Assembly: GCA_900550525.1 (NCBI GenBank)
Contig: URSN01000094.1
Span: forward strand, 1 to 7,433
Direction of reading: 5' to 3'
DNA from: an uncultured Eubacteriales bacterium
GTDB taxonomy: Bacteria > Bacillota > Clostridia > Christensenellales > CAG-138
Length of the DNA stretch: 7,433 nucleotides
Positions 1 to 6,432 of this stretch are shown here, in pieces. The position numbers and the translations under genes are program-made. Numbering within the stretch: the first letter of the stretch is position 1; each line of letters opens with the position of its first letter. Under the pieces are notes generated by a model that was given only the letters and a program-made list of their open reading frames with translations, was not told where the DNA came from and did not search any database.

Positions 1-2007
1 TTTTTGCGCTGGCGGCAGATGCTGCTGCTGGGCGCGGAGGTGGCCGTGTCGGAGGTGGACAACCTGCTCGCGCTCGGCGTGGAGTGGCTGGCCCCGGTCG
101 CCCCGCCGGAGGGGGTGAGCGCGGCGCAGCGCGCCGCGGGCTGCACGCTGTTCATCGTGATGCTCTCCGCGCCGGTCATGCTGCTGTACGGCTGGTCGCT
201 CATCCGCCTGTCCGCCGCCGCGCCGTGCATCGTGGTGTCGCTGCCGTTTTTCGCCGTGTCCATGGTGCTCATGGACCGGCCGCCGTCGCTGTTCTCCGTG
301 CTGTGCGCCATCGCGTTCTGGGCGCTGCTGCTGCTCACGCAGGGCGTGCGGCGCGCCTCGCCCCGGCGCGGCGCGGCGCTCGTGTTCGCCTACCTGCCGC
401 TCGTGGCCGCGCTGTGCGCCGTGGTGCTGCTGCTCTCGCCGCGCGAGGGCTATGTGCGCGCGGCCTGGCCGGATATCCTGCGCGAGCGCATCCTCGTGAT
501 GCGCAGCGGCGGCATGGGGCGCGAGGACGCGCCCACGCTCGTGGAGACGGTGGAGCGCGTGGACGCGAGCCGCCCGGACGAGCGCGTGGATGTGCGCACG
601 CTCGGCCCGCGCCGCACCACGGGCGCGACGGTGCTCGAGGTGCGCGACGAGGCGGGCGGGGCGCTGTACCTGCGCGGCAGCGCGCTGGGCCGCTATGACG
701 GCGCGGCCTGGGGCGGCGCGGCCACGGACCCGCCGGCGGCGGCGGAGGGCGTATGGCGGGAGCAGGCGGCGCGGCTTGCCGCGCTCGGCCCGGCGCGCGC
801 GCTGTCGGTAAGGCACCTGGCGGGGGCCACGGAGATCGCCTACGCGCCGTACTACCCCGTATCCGGCGAGGCGGAGGCGGGCGAGGCGTACGCCTCTGTG
901 CGCCGCGCGGCGGATGCCTATGGCTGGACGTATGTGCCGCTGGACGAGCCGGATCGGGCCGCGGCGGACAGCGCGGCGGAGCTGGCCTACCGGCAGTGGG
1001 CGCAGGAGGCGTATACGGACGTGCCGGAGGCGCTCGCCGCCGAGCTGCGGCGCATCGCGGCGCAGGCGGGCATCGACGCGTCCGCGCCGCGCGAAACGCT
1101 CGCGCAGCAGGTGGCCGCGCACATCCGCCAGGCCGCGTATTACGACCTCGAGGCGGAGCGCGCCCCGGCGGGGGAGGATTTCATCCTGTATTTCCTGACG
1201 CAGCGCCGCCGCGGCTACTGCGTGCACTTTGCAAGCGCCGCGACGGCCATGCTGCAATCGCTCGGCGTGCCGGCGCGCTATGTGAGCGGCTATCTCGTGG
1301 AGGCGCGGCCGGGCGAGTGGACCGCCGTGACGGACGAGAACGCGCACGCCTGGACCGAGGTGTATGTGGACGGGTTCGGCTGGACGCCGCTGGAGGTGAC
1401 CGGCAGCGCCGCGCCGCCTGCGGAAACGGACGCGCCGGAGGCGACGGCCGCGCCCGGCGAAACGGCGCCGCCCGCGGAAACGGACGCGCCGGATTCGGCG
1501 GCCGTCCCCGGCAAAACGCCGCCGCCTGCGGAGGGGACGGAGCCGCCCGTGGAGGGGGTGCAGCCCCCGGCGGACGGCGCGGACGGCCCCGGCGTGCTGC
1601 CGCCGGACGCGCCCGGCGATGCGCCCGGCGCGGCGGAGGGGGACGCGCCCGCCGTGCGGTGGAGCCCTTATCTTCTGCTGCTGCTCGCGCCGCCCGCGCT
1701 GCTCGGCGCGCTCGTAGTGCGCAGGCGCGTGCTGCTCGAGCGCCGCGCGCGGCGGCTGCGGCGGGGGAGCGAGCGGCAGCGCATCCTCGCCGCCTGGCGG
1801 GAGGTGAAGCGGCTGGAGCGCTACGGCGTCCATCCGCCGGAGCGCCTGGCGGCGCTGGCGCTCGAGGCGCGCTTTTCCAACCATGTCATGACCGCCGCGC
1901 AGCGCGGCGAGATGACGGACTTCCTCGAAAAAAGCGCCGCGCGGCTGCCGGGGGAGCTGCCGCCGCTCAAGCGCCTGGCGGCCCGGTACCTGTTCGTCTC
2001 GTTCTGA
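1..2007 (+). CDS. Membrane-anchored transglutaminase-like protein (TgpA type), 5'-partial
   Basis: The reading frame is open from the left edge, so the true start lies upstream; residues here are counted from the codon at position 4. Hydrophobic segments at about 47-68, 73-90, 95-115 and 123-144 are the last helices of an N-terminal membrane domain. A long extracytoplasmic region follows, with a transglutaminase/protease-like core: Cys406 in RGYCVHFASA, His448 in ENAHAWTEVY, and a third acidic position at Glu464 in WTPLEVT. Residues about 470-550 form a Pro/Ala/Glu/Thr-rich linker built from 18-residue repeats. A further helix (about 554-574) leads to a basic cytoplasmic tail of roughly 90 residues, like the C-terminal region of TgpA/DUF4129-type proteins. 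Such proteins usually sit beside MoxR ATPase and DUF58 genes, which would lie outside this window. The substrate is unknown; the fold could act as transglutaminase or peptidase. The family call is firm, the function is not. Confidence 0.88.
   Translation, partial: FLRWRQMLLLGAEVAVSEVDNLLALGVEWLAPVAPPEGVSAAQRAAGCTLFIVMLSAPVMLLYGWSLIRLSAAAPCIVVSLPFFAVSMVLMDRPPSLFSVLCAIAFWALLLLTQGVRRASPRRGAALVFAYLPLVAALCAVVLLLSPREGYVRAAWPDILRERILVMRSGGMGREDAPTLVETVERVDASRPDERVDVRTLGPRRTTGATVLEVRDEAGGALYLRGSALGRYDGAAWGGAATDPPAAAEGVWREQAARLAALGPARALSVRHLAGATEIAYAPYYPVSGEAEAGEAYASVRRAADAYGWTYVPLDEPDRAAADSAAELAYRQWAQEAYTDVPEALAAELRRIAAQAGIDASAPRETLAQQVAAHIRQAAYYDLEAERAPAGEDFILYFLTQRRRGYCVHFASAATAMLQSLGVPARYVSGYLVEARPGEWTAVTDENAHAWTEVYVDGFGWTPLEVTGSAAPPAETDAPEATAAPGETAPPAETDAPDSAAVPGKTPPPAEGTEPPVEGVQPPADGADGPGVLPPDAPGDAPGAAEGDAPAVRWSPYLLLLLAPPALLGALVVRRRVLLERRARRLRRGSERQRILAAWREVKRLERYGVHPPERLAALALEARFSNHVMTAAQRGEMTDFLEKSAARLPGELPPLKRLAARYLFVSF
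1411..1545 (+). repeat. 54-bp in-frame tandem repeat encoding a Pro/Glu/Thr linker
   Basis: About two and a half copies with a 54-bp period begin at 1411, 1465 and 1519, each starting with a close variant of GCGCCGCCTGCGGAAACGG. They encode 18-residue units of the form APPAETDAPEATAAPGET, with the third copy diverged. The repeat lies just after the transglutaminase core and before the final membrane helix, so it probably acts as a flexible wall-spanning spacer. Copy number may vary between strains. Confidence 0.75.
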
Positions 2008-2100
2008 CGCGCTGACGCGCGGGCGGGATACGCCGGCGGATGCGCGCCCCTCTGAAACGGCGCAACCGCGCCGCGCCGGCGCGCTGACGCGCGGGCGGGA
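2008..2100. repeat. 21-bp exact direct repeat, 72 bp apart
   Basis: Positions 2008-2028 and 2080-2100 are identical over 21 bases (core GCTGACGCGCGGGCGGGA) and differ immediately on both sides. The first copy begins at the base after the transglutaminase stop codon. The stretch between the copies is not itself repeated. Part of each copy, CGCGCTGACGCG, can fold as a short hairpin (CGCG, CTGA, CGCG). It may be a duplication scar, or an operator or small interspersed element. Confidence 0.7.
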
Positions 2101-2115
2101 AACGGAAAGAGGGAA

Positions 2116-2198
2116 GCCGCCGCGCGGCGGCCGCCTTCTCGGGGAGTTGAGCTTCCAGCTGCGGGATCGGGGAAGCCCCCCCCCGCGCGGCGGCCGCC
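2116..2198. repeat. Palindromic GC-rich element with a second partial copy
   Basis: Positions 2116-2131 are a perfect 16-bp palindrome (GCCGCCGCGCGGCGGC). The 15 bases at 2121-2135 (CGCGCGGCGGCCGCC) recur at 2184-2198, both after a GGGAAGCC-type lead (2111 and 2170). The spacing between copies is 63 bp. This could be a dispersed palindromic repeat or simply GC-rich intergenic drift; its function is unknown. Confidence 0.5.
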
Positions 2199-2328
2199 TG
2201 CCCGTCCGTCCCGTGAAAGCGGGCCGCGCGGCGAGCCGGCAGCGGCCCGCGGCGGCCCATGTCACGCGCGCGCCTGCGGCCCCGAACGCGCGGCGGCGGC
2301 GCAAAGGCGGCGCGCAAAAGAAAAGGAA

Positions 2329-2384
2329 CTGTAAATTTTTGCCGGGGGGATAGGCAGCGGCCCGCGCTTGTGGTATGCTATGGT
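2329..2384 (+). promoter_or_regulatory. Probable extended -10 promoter for the CotH operon, with UP-like AT island
   Basis: TGGTATGCT at 2371-2379 fits an extended -10 element (TGN followed by a TATAAT-like hexamer, here TATGCT); an overlapping TGCTATGGT follows at 2376-2384. No good -35 hexamer lies 16-18 bases upstream, which is usual for extended -10 promoters. The AT-rich island (CTGTAAATTTTT at 2329-2340) lies about 45-57 bases before the expected start near 2386, where an UP element would sit. This is the only clearly AT-rich spot in the intergenic region, and no other promoter-like site is seen before the CotH gene. It probably drives all three downstream genes. Confidence 0.6.
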
Positions 2385-2389
2385 AACGG

Positions 2390-2420
2390 CAGGGCGTCCG
2401 GAAAAGAAGGGGACGCCCTG
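2390..2420 (+). promoter_or_regulatory. 10-bp hairpin at the 5' end of the CotH leader RNA
   Basis: CAGGGCGTCC (2390-2399) is perfectly complementary to GGACGCCCTG (2411-2420), with an 11-nt purine-rich loop GGAAAAGAAGG. It begins a few bases after the predicted transcription start and is not followed by a T-run, so it is not a terminator. A 5' stem of this kind may stabilise the mRNA. The exposed GAAGG-like loop could also bind a protein or a small RNA. Confidence 0.6.
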
Positions 2421-2471
2421 TATTGGGCCGCCCTGCGCTTAGCGGCGCGGGCGCATCCCCCTGCGGGGAAG

Positions 2472-2528
2472 GGCCCGCGGGCCGGCGGACGGCCGCCCGC
2501 CCAGGACGGTCCCCCTCCGACGGGGGGG
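2472..2528 (+). promoter_or_regulatory. Structured leader segment ending at the CotH ribosome binding site
   Basis: Three local inverted repeats lie in series: a perfect 12-bp palindrome at 2472-2483 (GGCCCGCGGGCC), GGCGG/CCGCC with an ACGG loop at 2484-2497, and CCCCC/GGGGG at 2511-2515 and 2522-2526 with a 6-nt loop. The last stem ends directly before AAAGGAGAG at 2529-2537. These structures could hold or release the ribosome binding site. No known riboswitch class is recognised, and part of this may be a by-product of high GC. Confidence 0.4.
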
Positions 2529-2545
2529 AAAGGAGAGTTGAACCA

Positions 2546-5500
2546 TTGAGACGCAGGCGCTTGGTACTGGTCGTGCCGCTGTCGGTCATCCTGCTGGTGG
2601 CGCTAATCATCTACCTCACCAGAAGCGGTTCTTCCGGGAGCCTGAATACGCATACCATCCGCATCAACGAGGTCATGACCAGCAATAAGGGCACCCTGTC
2701 CGACGAGACGGGCGACTCGCCCGACTGGCTGGAGCTGTACAACGATTCCGACCAGGAGGTGGCCATCGGCGGCTACGGCCTCTCCGACGACAAGGTGGAG
2801 GCGGCCAAGTGGACCTTCCCGGCCGGCACGACGATCCCGCCGCACGGGTACCTGGGCGTGGTCTGCTCGGGCGATACGGCGCGCGGGCCGCTGCACACGC
2901 CCTGCAAGCTCTCCGCGGACGACGACCTCGTGCTCACCACCGAGGGCGGCGCGGTGATCGACAGCCTCTCGCTCAAGGCGGTGTCCACGGGCTATACGCT
3001 CGGCCGCGACGAGGCGGGCGGCTGGGTCGAGATGCGCCCGAGCCCCGGCTTTGCCAACAACGACGAGGGCGTCGCCGCGTTCCTCGCCACGCTCGCCGCC
3101 ACCGAGGCGGAGAGCAACGGCGTGTTCATCAACGAGTTCATGGCGTCCAACGCCTCCACGCTGCTCGGCCCGGACGGCAGCTACTGCGACTGGATCGAGC
3201 TGTACAACACGACCGGGACGGACATCGACCTGTCCGGCTACGGCATATCGGACAACCCGGCGCAGCCGCTCAAGTACGCGCTGCCGCAGGGCACGGTCAT
3301 CCGCGCGTACGGGACGCTGCTGATCTACTGCACCGGGCGCGAGGGCAGCTCGAACACGCAGATCGAGGTTCCCTTCGGCCTGGCGGCCTACGAGGAGGCG
3401 GTGGTGTTCTCCACGCCCGACGGCCGCATCCTCGACAGCGTGGAATACACCCGCCAGGAGACGGACAAGTCCATGGCGCGCGTGCCGGACGGCACGGGCG
3501 CGTGGCAGCAGACGGCCAGCCCCACCCCCGGCTACGCCAACACCGCCGCCGGCGCGGCCGAATACCAGGCGTCGCTCCCCTTTGGTACGGGCGAGCTGAT
3601 GCTCAGCGAGATCATCAACGGCAACAAGAGCACCCTCATCCAGCCGGACCAGAAGTATTACGACTGGATCGAGATCTACAACCGCTCCGGCGCGGCGATC
3701 AACCTCTCCGGCTACGCGCTCTCCAACAACGCCAAGAACCCGGCCAAATGGGTGTTCCCGGACATGACGCTCGAGGCGGGCGGGTACCTCGTGGTCATCG
3801 CCTCGGGCAAGGACCAGCGCGACCCCTCCGGCACGCTGGAGACGAACTTCGGCATCTCCGGCGACGGGGACTCGGTGTTCCTCTTCGCGCCGGACGCGAC
3901 GCTGCTGGATAAACTGCAGATCGGCCCGGCGCACGCGGACGTGTCCTACGGCCGCGGGCTCGACGGCAAGGCCGTCTATTACGAGACGCCCACGCCCGGC
4001 GCGGCCAACGGCGCGGGCCTGCCCGCCTATGCCGAGACGCCCGCGTTTTCGCTGCCCGCGGGCCGCTATACGAGCGCGCAGACGGTGGAGCTGAGCTCCT
4101 CGCCCGGCGCCGTCGTGCGCTACACGACCGACGGCAGCATCCCGGACGAGACGTCGCAGGTGTACACCGGGGCGATCACGCTCTCCTCCGGGGTGACGAT
4201 CCTGCGCGCGCGCGCGTTTGCAAACGGCTACCTGGAGAGCGACGTGGCCACCGCCTCCTACTTCATCAACCAGGGCGAGGCCACGGCGGAGAACCACGTC
4301 TCCACCATCCCGGTGGTCAGCCTCGTGTCCGCCCCGGATTACCTGTTCGGCGCGGTCAACGGCATCTATGTGGCCGGGCAGACGTACTACGAAAAGAGCG
4401 GCGGGCGCGATTCGCCCACGAGCTTCACCATCGAGTACAACAACCAGAGCGACTACCTCAAGTACGCCAACTTCAACGCGCAGCACGAGACGCACCCGGA
4501 CCCGATGGGCATGGAGTGGGAGCGGCCGGCGCACATCGATTACATCGGCGCGGACGGGACGCTGCTCTTTGAGGAGGACCTGCTGTGCCGCATCTTCGGC
4601 GCGTTCTCGCGCTACGACAAGCAGAAGGGCATCGCGCTCGTGTCGCGCGCGGGCTACGGCTCCACGAGCATGGACTACGCGTTCTTCGACAACCGGCCGT
4701 ACACGTCGTTCAAGACGCTCACGCTGCGCGCCTCGGCCAAGGACGTGATCTACACGCGCATGCGCGACATCCTGATCCAGGGCCTGCTCGAGGACGGCGG
4801 CAGCATCCTGCCCACGCAGTCGTACGTGCAGGTGGTGCTCTACATCAACGGCGAATACTGGGGCGTGTACAACCTGCGCGAGAAGGTGAACAAGTATTTC
4901 CTCGCGCAGCGCTACGGCCTGGCCGACCCGGAGCAGATCGACATCCTCGTGGGCAACGGCGTGTCGCCCGCGGCGGAGATCTCCGGCAACGGCTACCTCG
5001 ACTACAAGGCGCTGGTGGAATACGCCGGCAGCCACGACCTGTCCGACCCGGAGCACTACGCCTACGTCTGCTCGCTCATGGACGTGGAGAACTTCGCCGA
5101 GTACTGCGCGATGGAGATCTACGTGGGCAACACGGACACGGGCAACATCAAGTTCTGGCGCTCCCGGCAGCTGGACAACAAGTGGCGCTGGATCCCGTAC
5201 GATTTCGACTGGGCGTTCAACCGCGAGGACGGCTCGCAGTCGCTGAACCTTACGACCGGCTACCGGCGGGATTTCTTCACCAAGTACTTCAACCCGGAGG
5301 GGCACGGCGCGGGCAAGGGCTTTTCCACGACGCTCTCGCGCGCGCTGCTCAAGAACGACAGCTTCCGCGCCCTGTTTTTGCAAAAGTGCGCGCTGATGAT
5401 GGACATCTTCGCGCCGGATAAGATGATCGCCCGCATCGACGAGCTGGCGGCCAACATCAAAACGGAGATGGAGTACGATACCGCCAAGTGGGGCGTGATC

Positions 5501-5659
5501 CGCTTCGTCACCTGGGAGACGCGCGTGGAGGGCCTGCGCGATTCGGCCAAGAACGCGCCGGAATACTTCCTCTACTACGCGCAGCAGTACTTCAACCTCT
5601 CCGACGCGGAGATGGCGGAGATCTTCGGGCGCAGGAGCAGCCTGACGGAGGTGAGATGA
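2546..5659 (+). CDS. CotH kinase family protein with three lamin-tail domains and a membrane anchor
   Basis: Start chosen at TTG 2546: AAAGGAGAG (2529-2537) lies 8-9 bases upstream and the protein then begins RRRR plus one helix (about 6-25, LVLVVPLSVILLVALIIYL), a signal anchor. An upstream in-frame TTG at 2423 would prefix a low-complexity Arg/Gly/Pro stretch and has no such site. Domains of the 1037-residue product: lamin-tail domains at about 36-172, 193-331 and 350-488, each with INE or SEI near the start, a DWLELYN/DWIELYN motif and a closing PSPG/TPTPG; a chitobiase/hexosaminidase C-terminal-like beta domain at about 497-573 (VRYTTDGSIPDE); and a CotH kinase domain at about 587-1010, with YINGEYWGVYNLREK at 766-780, Asp864 in GNTDTGNIKFW and Asp886/Asp888 in YDFDWAFN as likely metal or catalytic residues. 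CotH proteins are atypical protein kinases, known for spore coat proteins in Bacillus. Here the anchor suggests an extracytoplasmic role; the target is unknown. Confidence 0.9.
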   Translation: MRRRRLVLVVPLSVILLVALIIYLTRSGSSGSLNTHTIRINEVMTSNKGTLSDETGDSPDWLELYNDSDQEVAIGGYGLSDDKVEAAKWTFPAGTTIPPHGYLGVVCSGDTARGPLHTPCKLSADDDLVLTTEGGAVIDSLSLKAVSTGYTLGRDEAGGWVEMRPSPGFANNDEGVAAFLATLAATEAESNGVFINEFMASNASTLLGPDGSYCDWIELYNTTGTDIDLSGYGISDNPAQPLKYALPQGTVIRAYGTLLIYCTGREGSSNTQIEVPFGLAAYEEAVVFSTPDGRILDSVEYTRQETDKSMARVPDGTGAWQQTASPTPGYANTAAGAAEYQASLPFGTGELMLSEIINGNKSTLIQPDQKYYDWIEIYNRSGAAINLSGYALSNNAKNPAKWVFPDMTLEAGGYLVVIASGKDQRDPSGTLETNFGISGDGDSVFLFAPDATLLDKLQIGPAHADVSYGRGLDGKAVYYETPTPGAANGAGLPAYAETPAFSLPAGRYTSAQTVELSSSPGAVVRYTTDGSIPDETSQVYTGAITLSSGVTILRARAFANGYLESDVATASYFINQGEATAENHVSTIPVVSLVSAPDYLFGAVNGIYVAGQTYYEKSGGRDSPTSFTIEYNNQSDYLKYANFNAQHETHPDPMGMEWERPAHIDYIGADGTLLFEEDLLCRIFGAFSRYDKQKGIALVSRAGYGSTSMDYAFFDNRPYTSFKTLTLRASAKDVIYTRMRDILIQGLLEDGGSILPTQSYVQVVLYINGEYWGVYNLREKVNKYFLAQRYGLADPEQIDILVGNGVSPAAEISGNGYLDYKALVEYAGSHDLSDPEHYAYVCSLMDVENFAEYCAMEIYVGNTDTGNIKFWRSRQLDNKWRWIPYDFDWAFNREDGSQSLNLTTGYRRDFFTKYFNPEGHGAGKGFSTTLSRALLKNDSFRALFLQKCALMMDIFAPDKMIARIDELAANIKTEMEYDTAKWGVIRFVTWETRVEGLRDSAKNAPEYFLYYAQQYFNLSDAEMAEIFGRRSSLTEVR

Positions 5660-6390
5660 TGGACGCGGCCAAGGAGCGCCCGCGTACGGCGCGCGGCGAG
5701 GCGCGGCCCTACCGGCACGAGCTCAAGTACATCATCATCGCGGGCGAGCACGCGCTGCTGTCGCGGCGGCTGCAGATGACCATGGCGCAGGACGCCTACG
5801 CCGCGCAGAGCGGCGGCGAGTACCACATCCGCAGCCTGTACTTCGACGACCCGGACGACAGCGCCATCCGCGACAAGCTCGACGGCCTCGACACGCGCGA
5901 CAAGATCCGCATCCGCATCTACAACGGGTCCGACCGCACGATCAAGCTCGAGCGCAAGCGCAAGGACGGCGCGTACGTCCAAAAGAGCAGCCTGCGCCTG
6001 ACGCGCCAGGAGTGCGACGCGCTGCTCAAGGGGGACTGCCGCTTCCTGCTCGCCCGGCCGGAGCCGTTTGCCGGGCAGATGTTCGGCATCCTCAAGCTCC
6101 GGCAGCTGCGGCCGCGCGTGCTGGTCGATTACGACCGGGAGCCGTATGTGTTCCCGGCGGAGGACGTGCGCATCACGTTCGACAAGAACCTGCGCACGGC
6201 GCTGCGCGCCACCGCGCTGTTCGACCCGGACGTGCCGACCTACCCGGTGACGGAGCTGCGCAACTGCATGATCATGGAGGTCAAGTTCAACCGCAGCCTG
6301 CCGGCCTATGTCCAGATGCTCATCCAGACGGCCGCGGCGCAGCGCACGGCGGCCAGCAAGTACCTGTTCTGCCGCCAGTACGAGTTCTGA
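5659..6390 (+). CDS. VTC domain protein (polyphosphate polymerase-like)
   Basis: The start is ATG 5659, 7 bases after GGAGG (5647-5651); an adjacent in-frame ATG at 5656 is possible but closer than ideal. The start shares a base with the CotH stop (TGATG), which implies translational coupling. The 243-residue product is almost entirely one VTC domain, the triphosphate-tunnel fold that makes polyphosphate from ATP in yeast Vtc4. Expected tunnel residues are visible: Lys23 in ELKY, RSLYFD at 58-63, Arg84 and Arg86 in KIRIRIYNG, Lys96 in KLERKRK, Arg160 in DYDREPYV, Arg179 in ITFDKNLR, Glu207 and Lys209 in MEVKF, and Lys234 in SKYLF. It has no signal peptide, SPX domain or membrane helix, so it is probably cytosolic and may act with the next gene's membrane protein. 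The family call is strong; polymerase activity is inferred from the conserved residues. Confidence 0.9.
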   Translation: MDAAKERPRTARGEARPYRHELKYIIIAGEHALLSRRLQMTMAQDAYAAQSGGEYHIRSLYFDDPDDSAIRDKLDGLDTRDKIRIRIYNGSDRTIKLERKRKDGAYVQKSSLRLTRQECDALLKGDCRFLLARPEPFAGQMFGILKLRQLRPRVLVDYDREPYVFPAEDVRITFDKNLRTALRATALFDPDVPTYPVTELRNCMIMEVKFNRSLPAYVQMLIQTAAAQRTAASKYLFCRQYEF

Positions 6391-6391
6391 C

Positions 6392-6405
6392 GCGCCCCGG
6401 GGCGC
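6392..6405. repeat. 14-bp perfect palindrome between VTC and DUF4956 genes
   Basis: GCGCCCCGGGGCGC starts two bases after the VTC stop codon and 10 bases before the next ribosome binding site. It could fold as a 5-bp stem with a CCGG loop. No T-run follows, so it is not a terminator; it might mark an mRNA processing or stabilising point, or be chance in GC-rich DNA. Confidence 0.45.
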
Positions 6406-6432
6406 AACGTTTGACAAGGAGGGATCAAGGAA

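Larger units (their letters stand above)
2008..2370. other. Long GC-rich intergenic stretch without a credible gene
   Basis: This is the part of the 538-base gap between the transglutaminase gene and the CotH gene that lies before the promoter. Reading frames here encode only Arg/Ala/Gly/Pro-rich low-complexity peptides and lack ribosome binding sites, so none is called. What is visible: a 21-bp direct repeat (2008-2028 and 2080-2100), a small hairpin at 2058-2073 (CGGCGC, AACC, GCGCCG), a 16-bp perfect palindrome at 2116-2131, a run of nine C at 2176-2184, a 15-bp repeat (2121-2135 and 2184-2198), a 14-bp repeat (2238-2251 and 2353-2366), and an AT-rich island at 2314-2340. No hairpin followed by a T-run terminates the upstream gene. 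Confidence 0.6.

Noticed and set aside
84..698. Alternative-frame open frames inside the transglutaminase gene (also around 753-2015)
   Set aside because: Arg/Ala/Gly-rich shadow translations of a gene with clear domains in another frame.
2008..2200. CRISPR array or mobile element in the intergenic repeats
   Set aside because: Only two copies of each repeat, with no regular spacers, transposase or terminal inverted repeats.
2331..2340. T-run as the terminator of the transglutaminase gene
   Set aside because: No stable hairpin sits directly before it; its position suits an UP-like promoter element better.
2423..2545. N-terminal extension of the CotH protein to the TTG at 2423
   Set aside because: It would place about 41 Arg/Gly/Pro-rich residues before the signal anchor and has no suitable ribosome binding site; TTG 2546 has both a good site and an N-terminus typical of an anchor.
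2385..2545. Known riboswitch or T-box in the CotH leader
   Set aside because: None of the conserved cores I know could be recognised, only GC-rich stems.
2259..2549. Leader open frame whose stop overlaps the CotH TTG start
   Set aside because: Its start lies upstream of the predicted promoter, it has no ribosome binding site, and it encodes low-complexity Arg/Gly/Pro sequence.
2603..5383. 926-codon open frame on the minus strand opposite the CotH gene
   Set aside because: The translation is Arg/Val/Ala/Leu-rich without recognisable domains, and it is a by-product of GC-ending codons in the strongly supported + strand gene. No ribosome binding site or promoter was seen for it.
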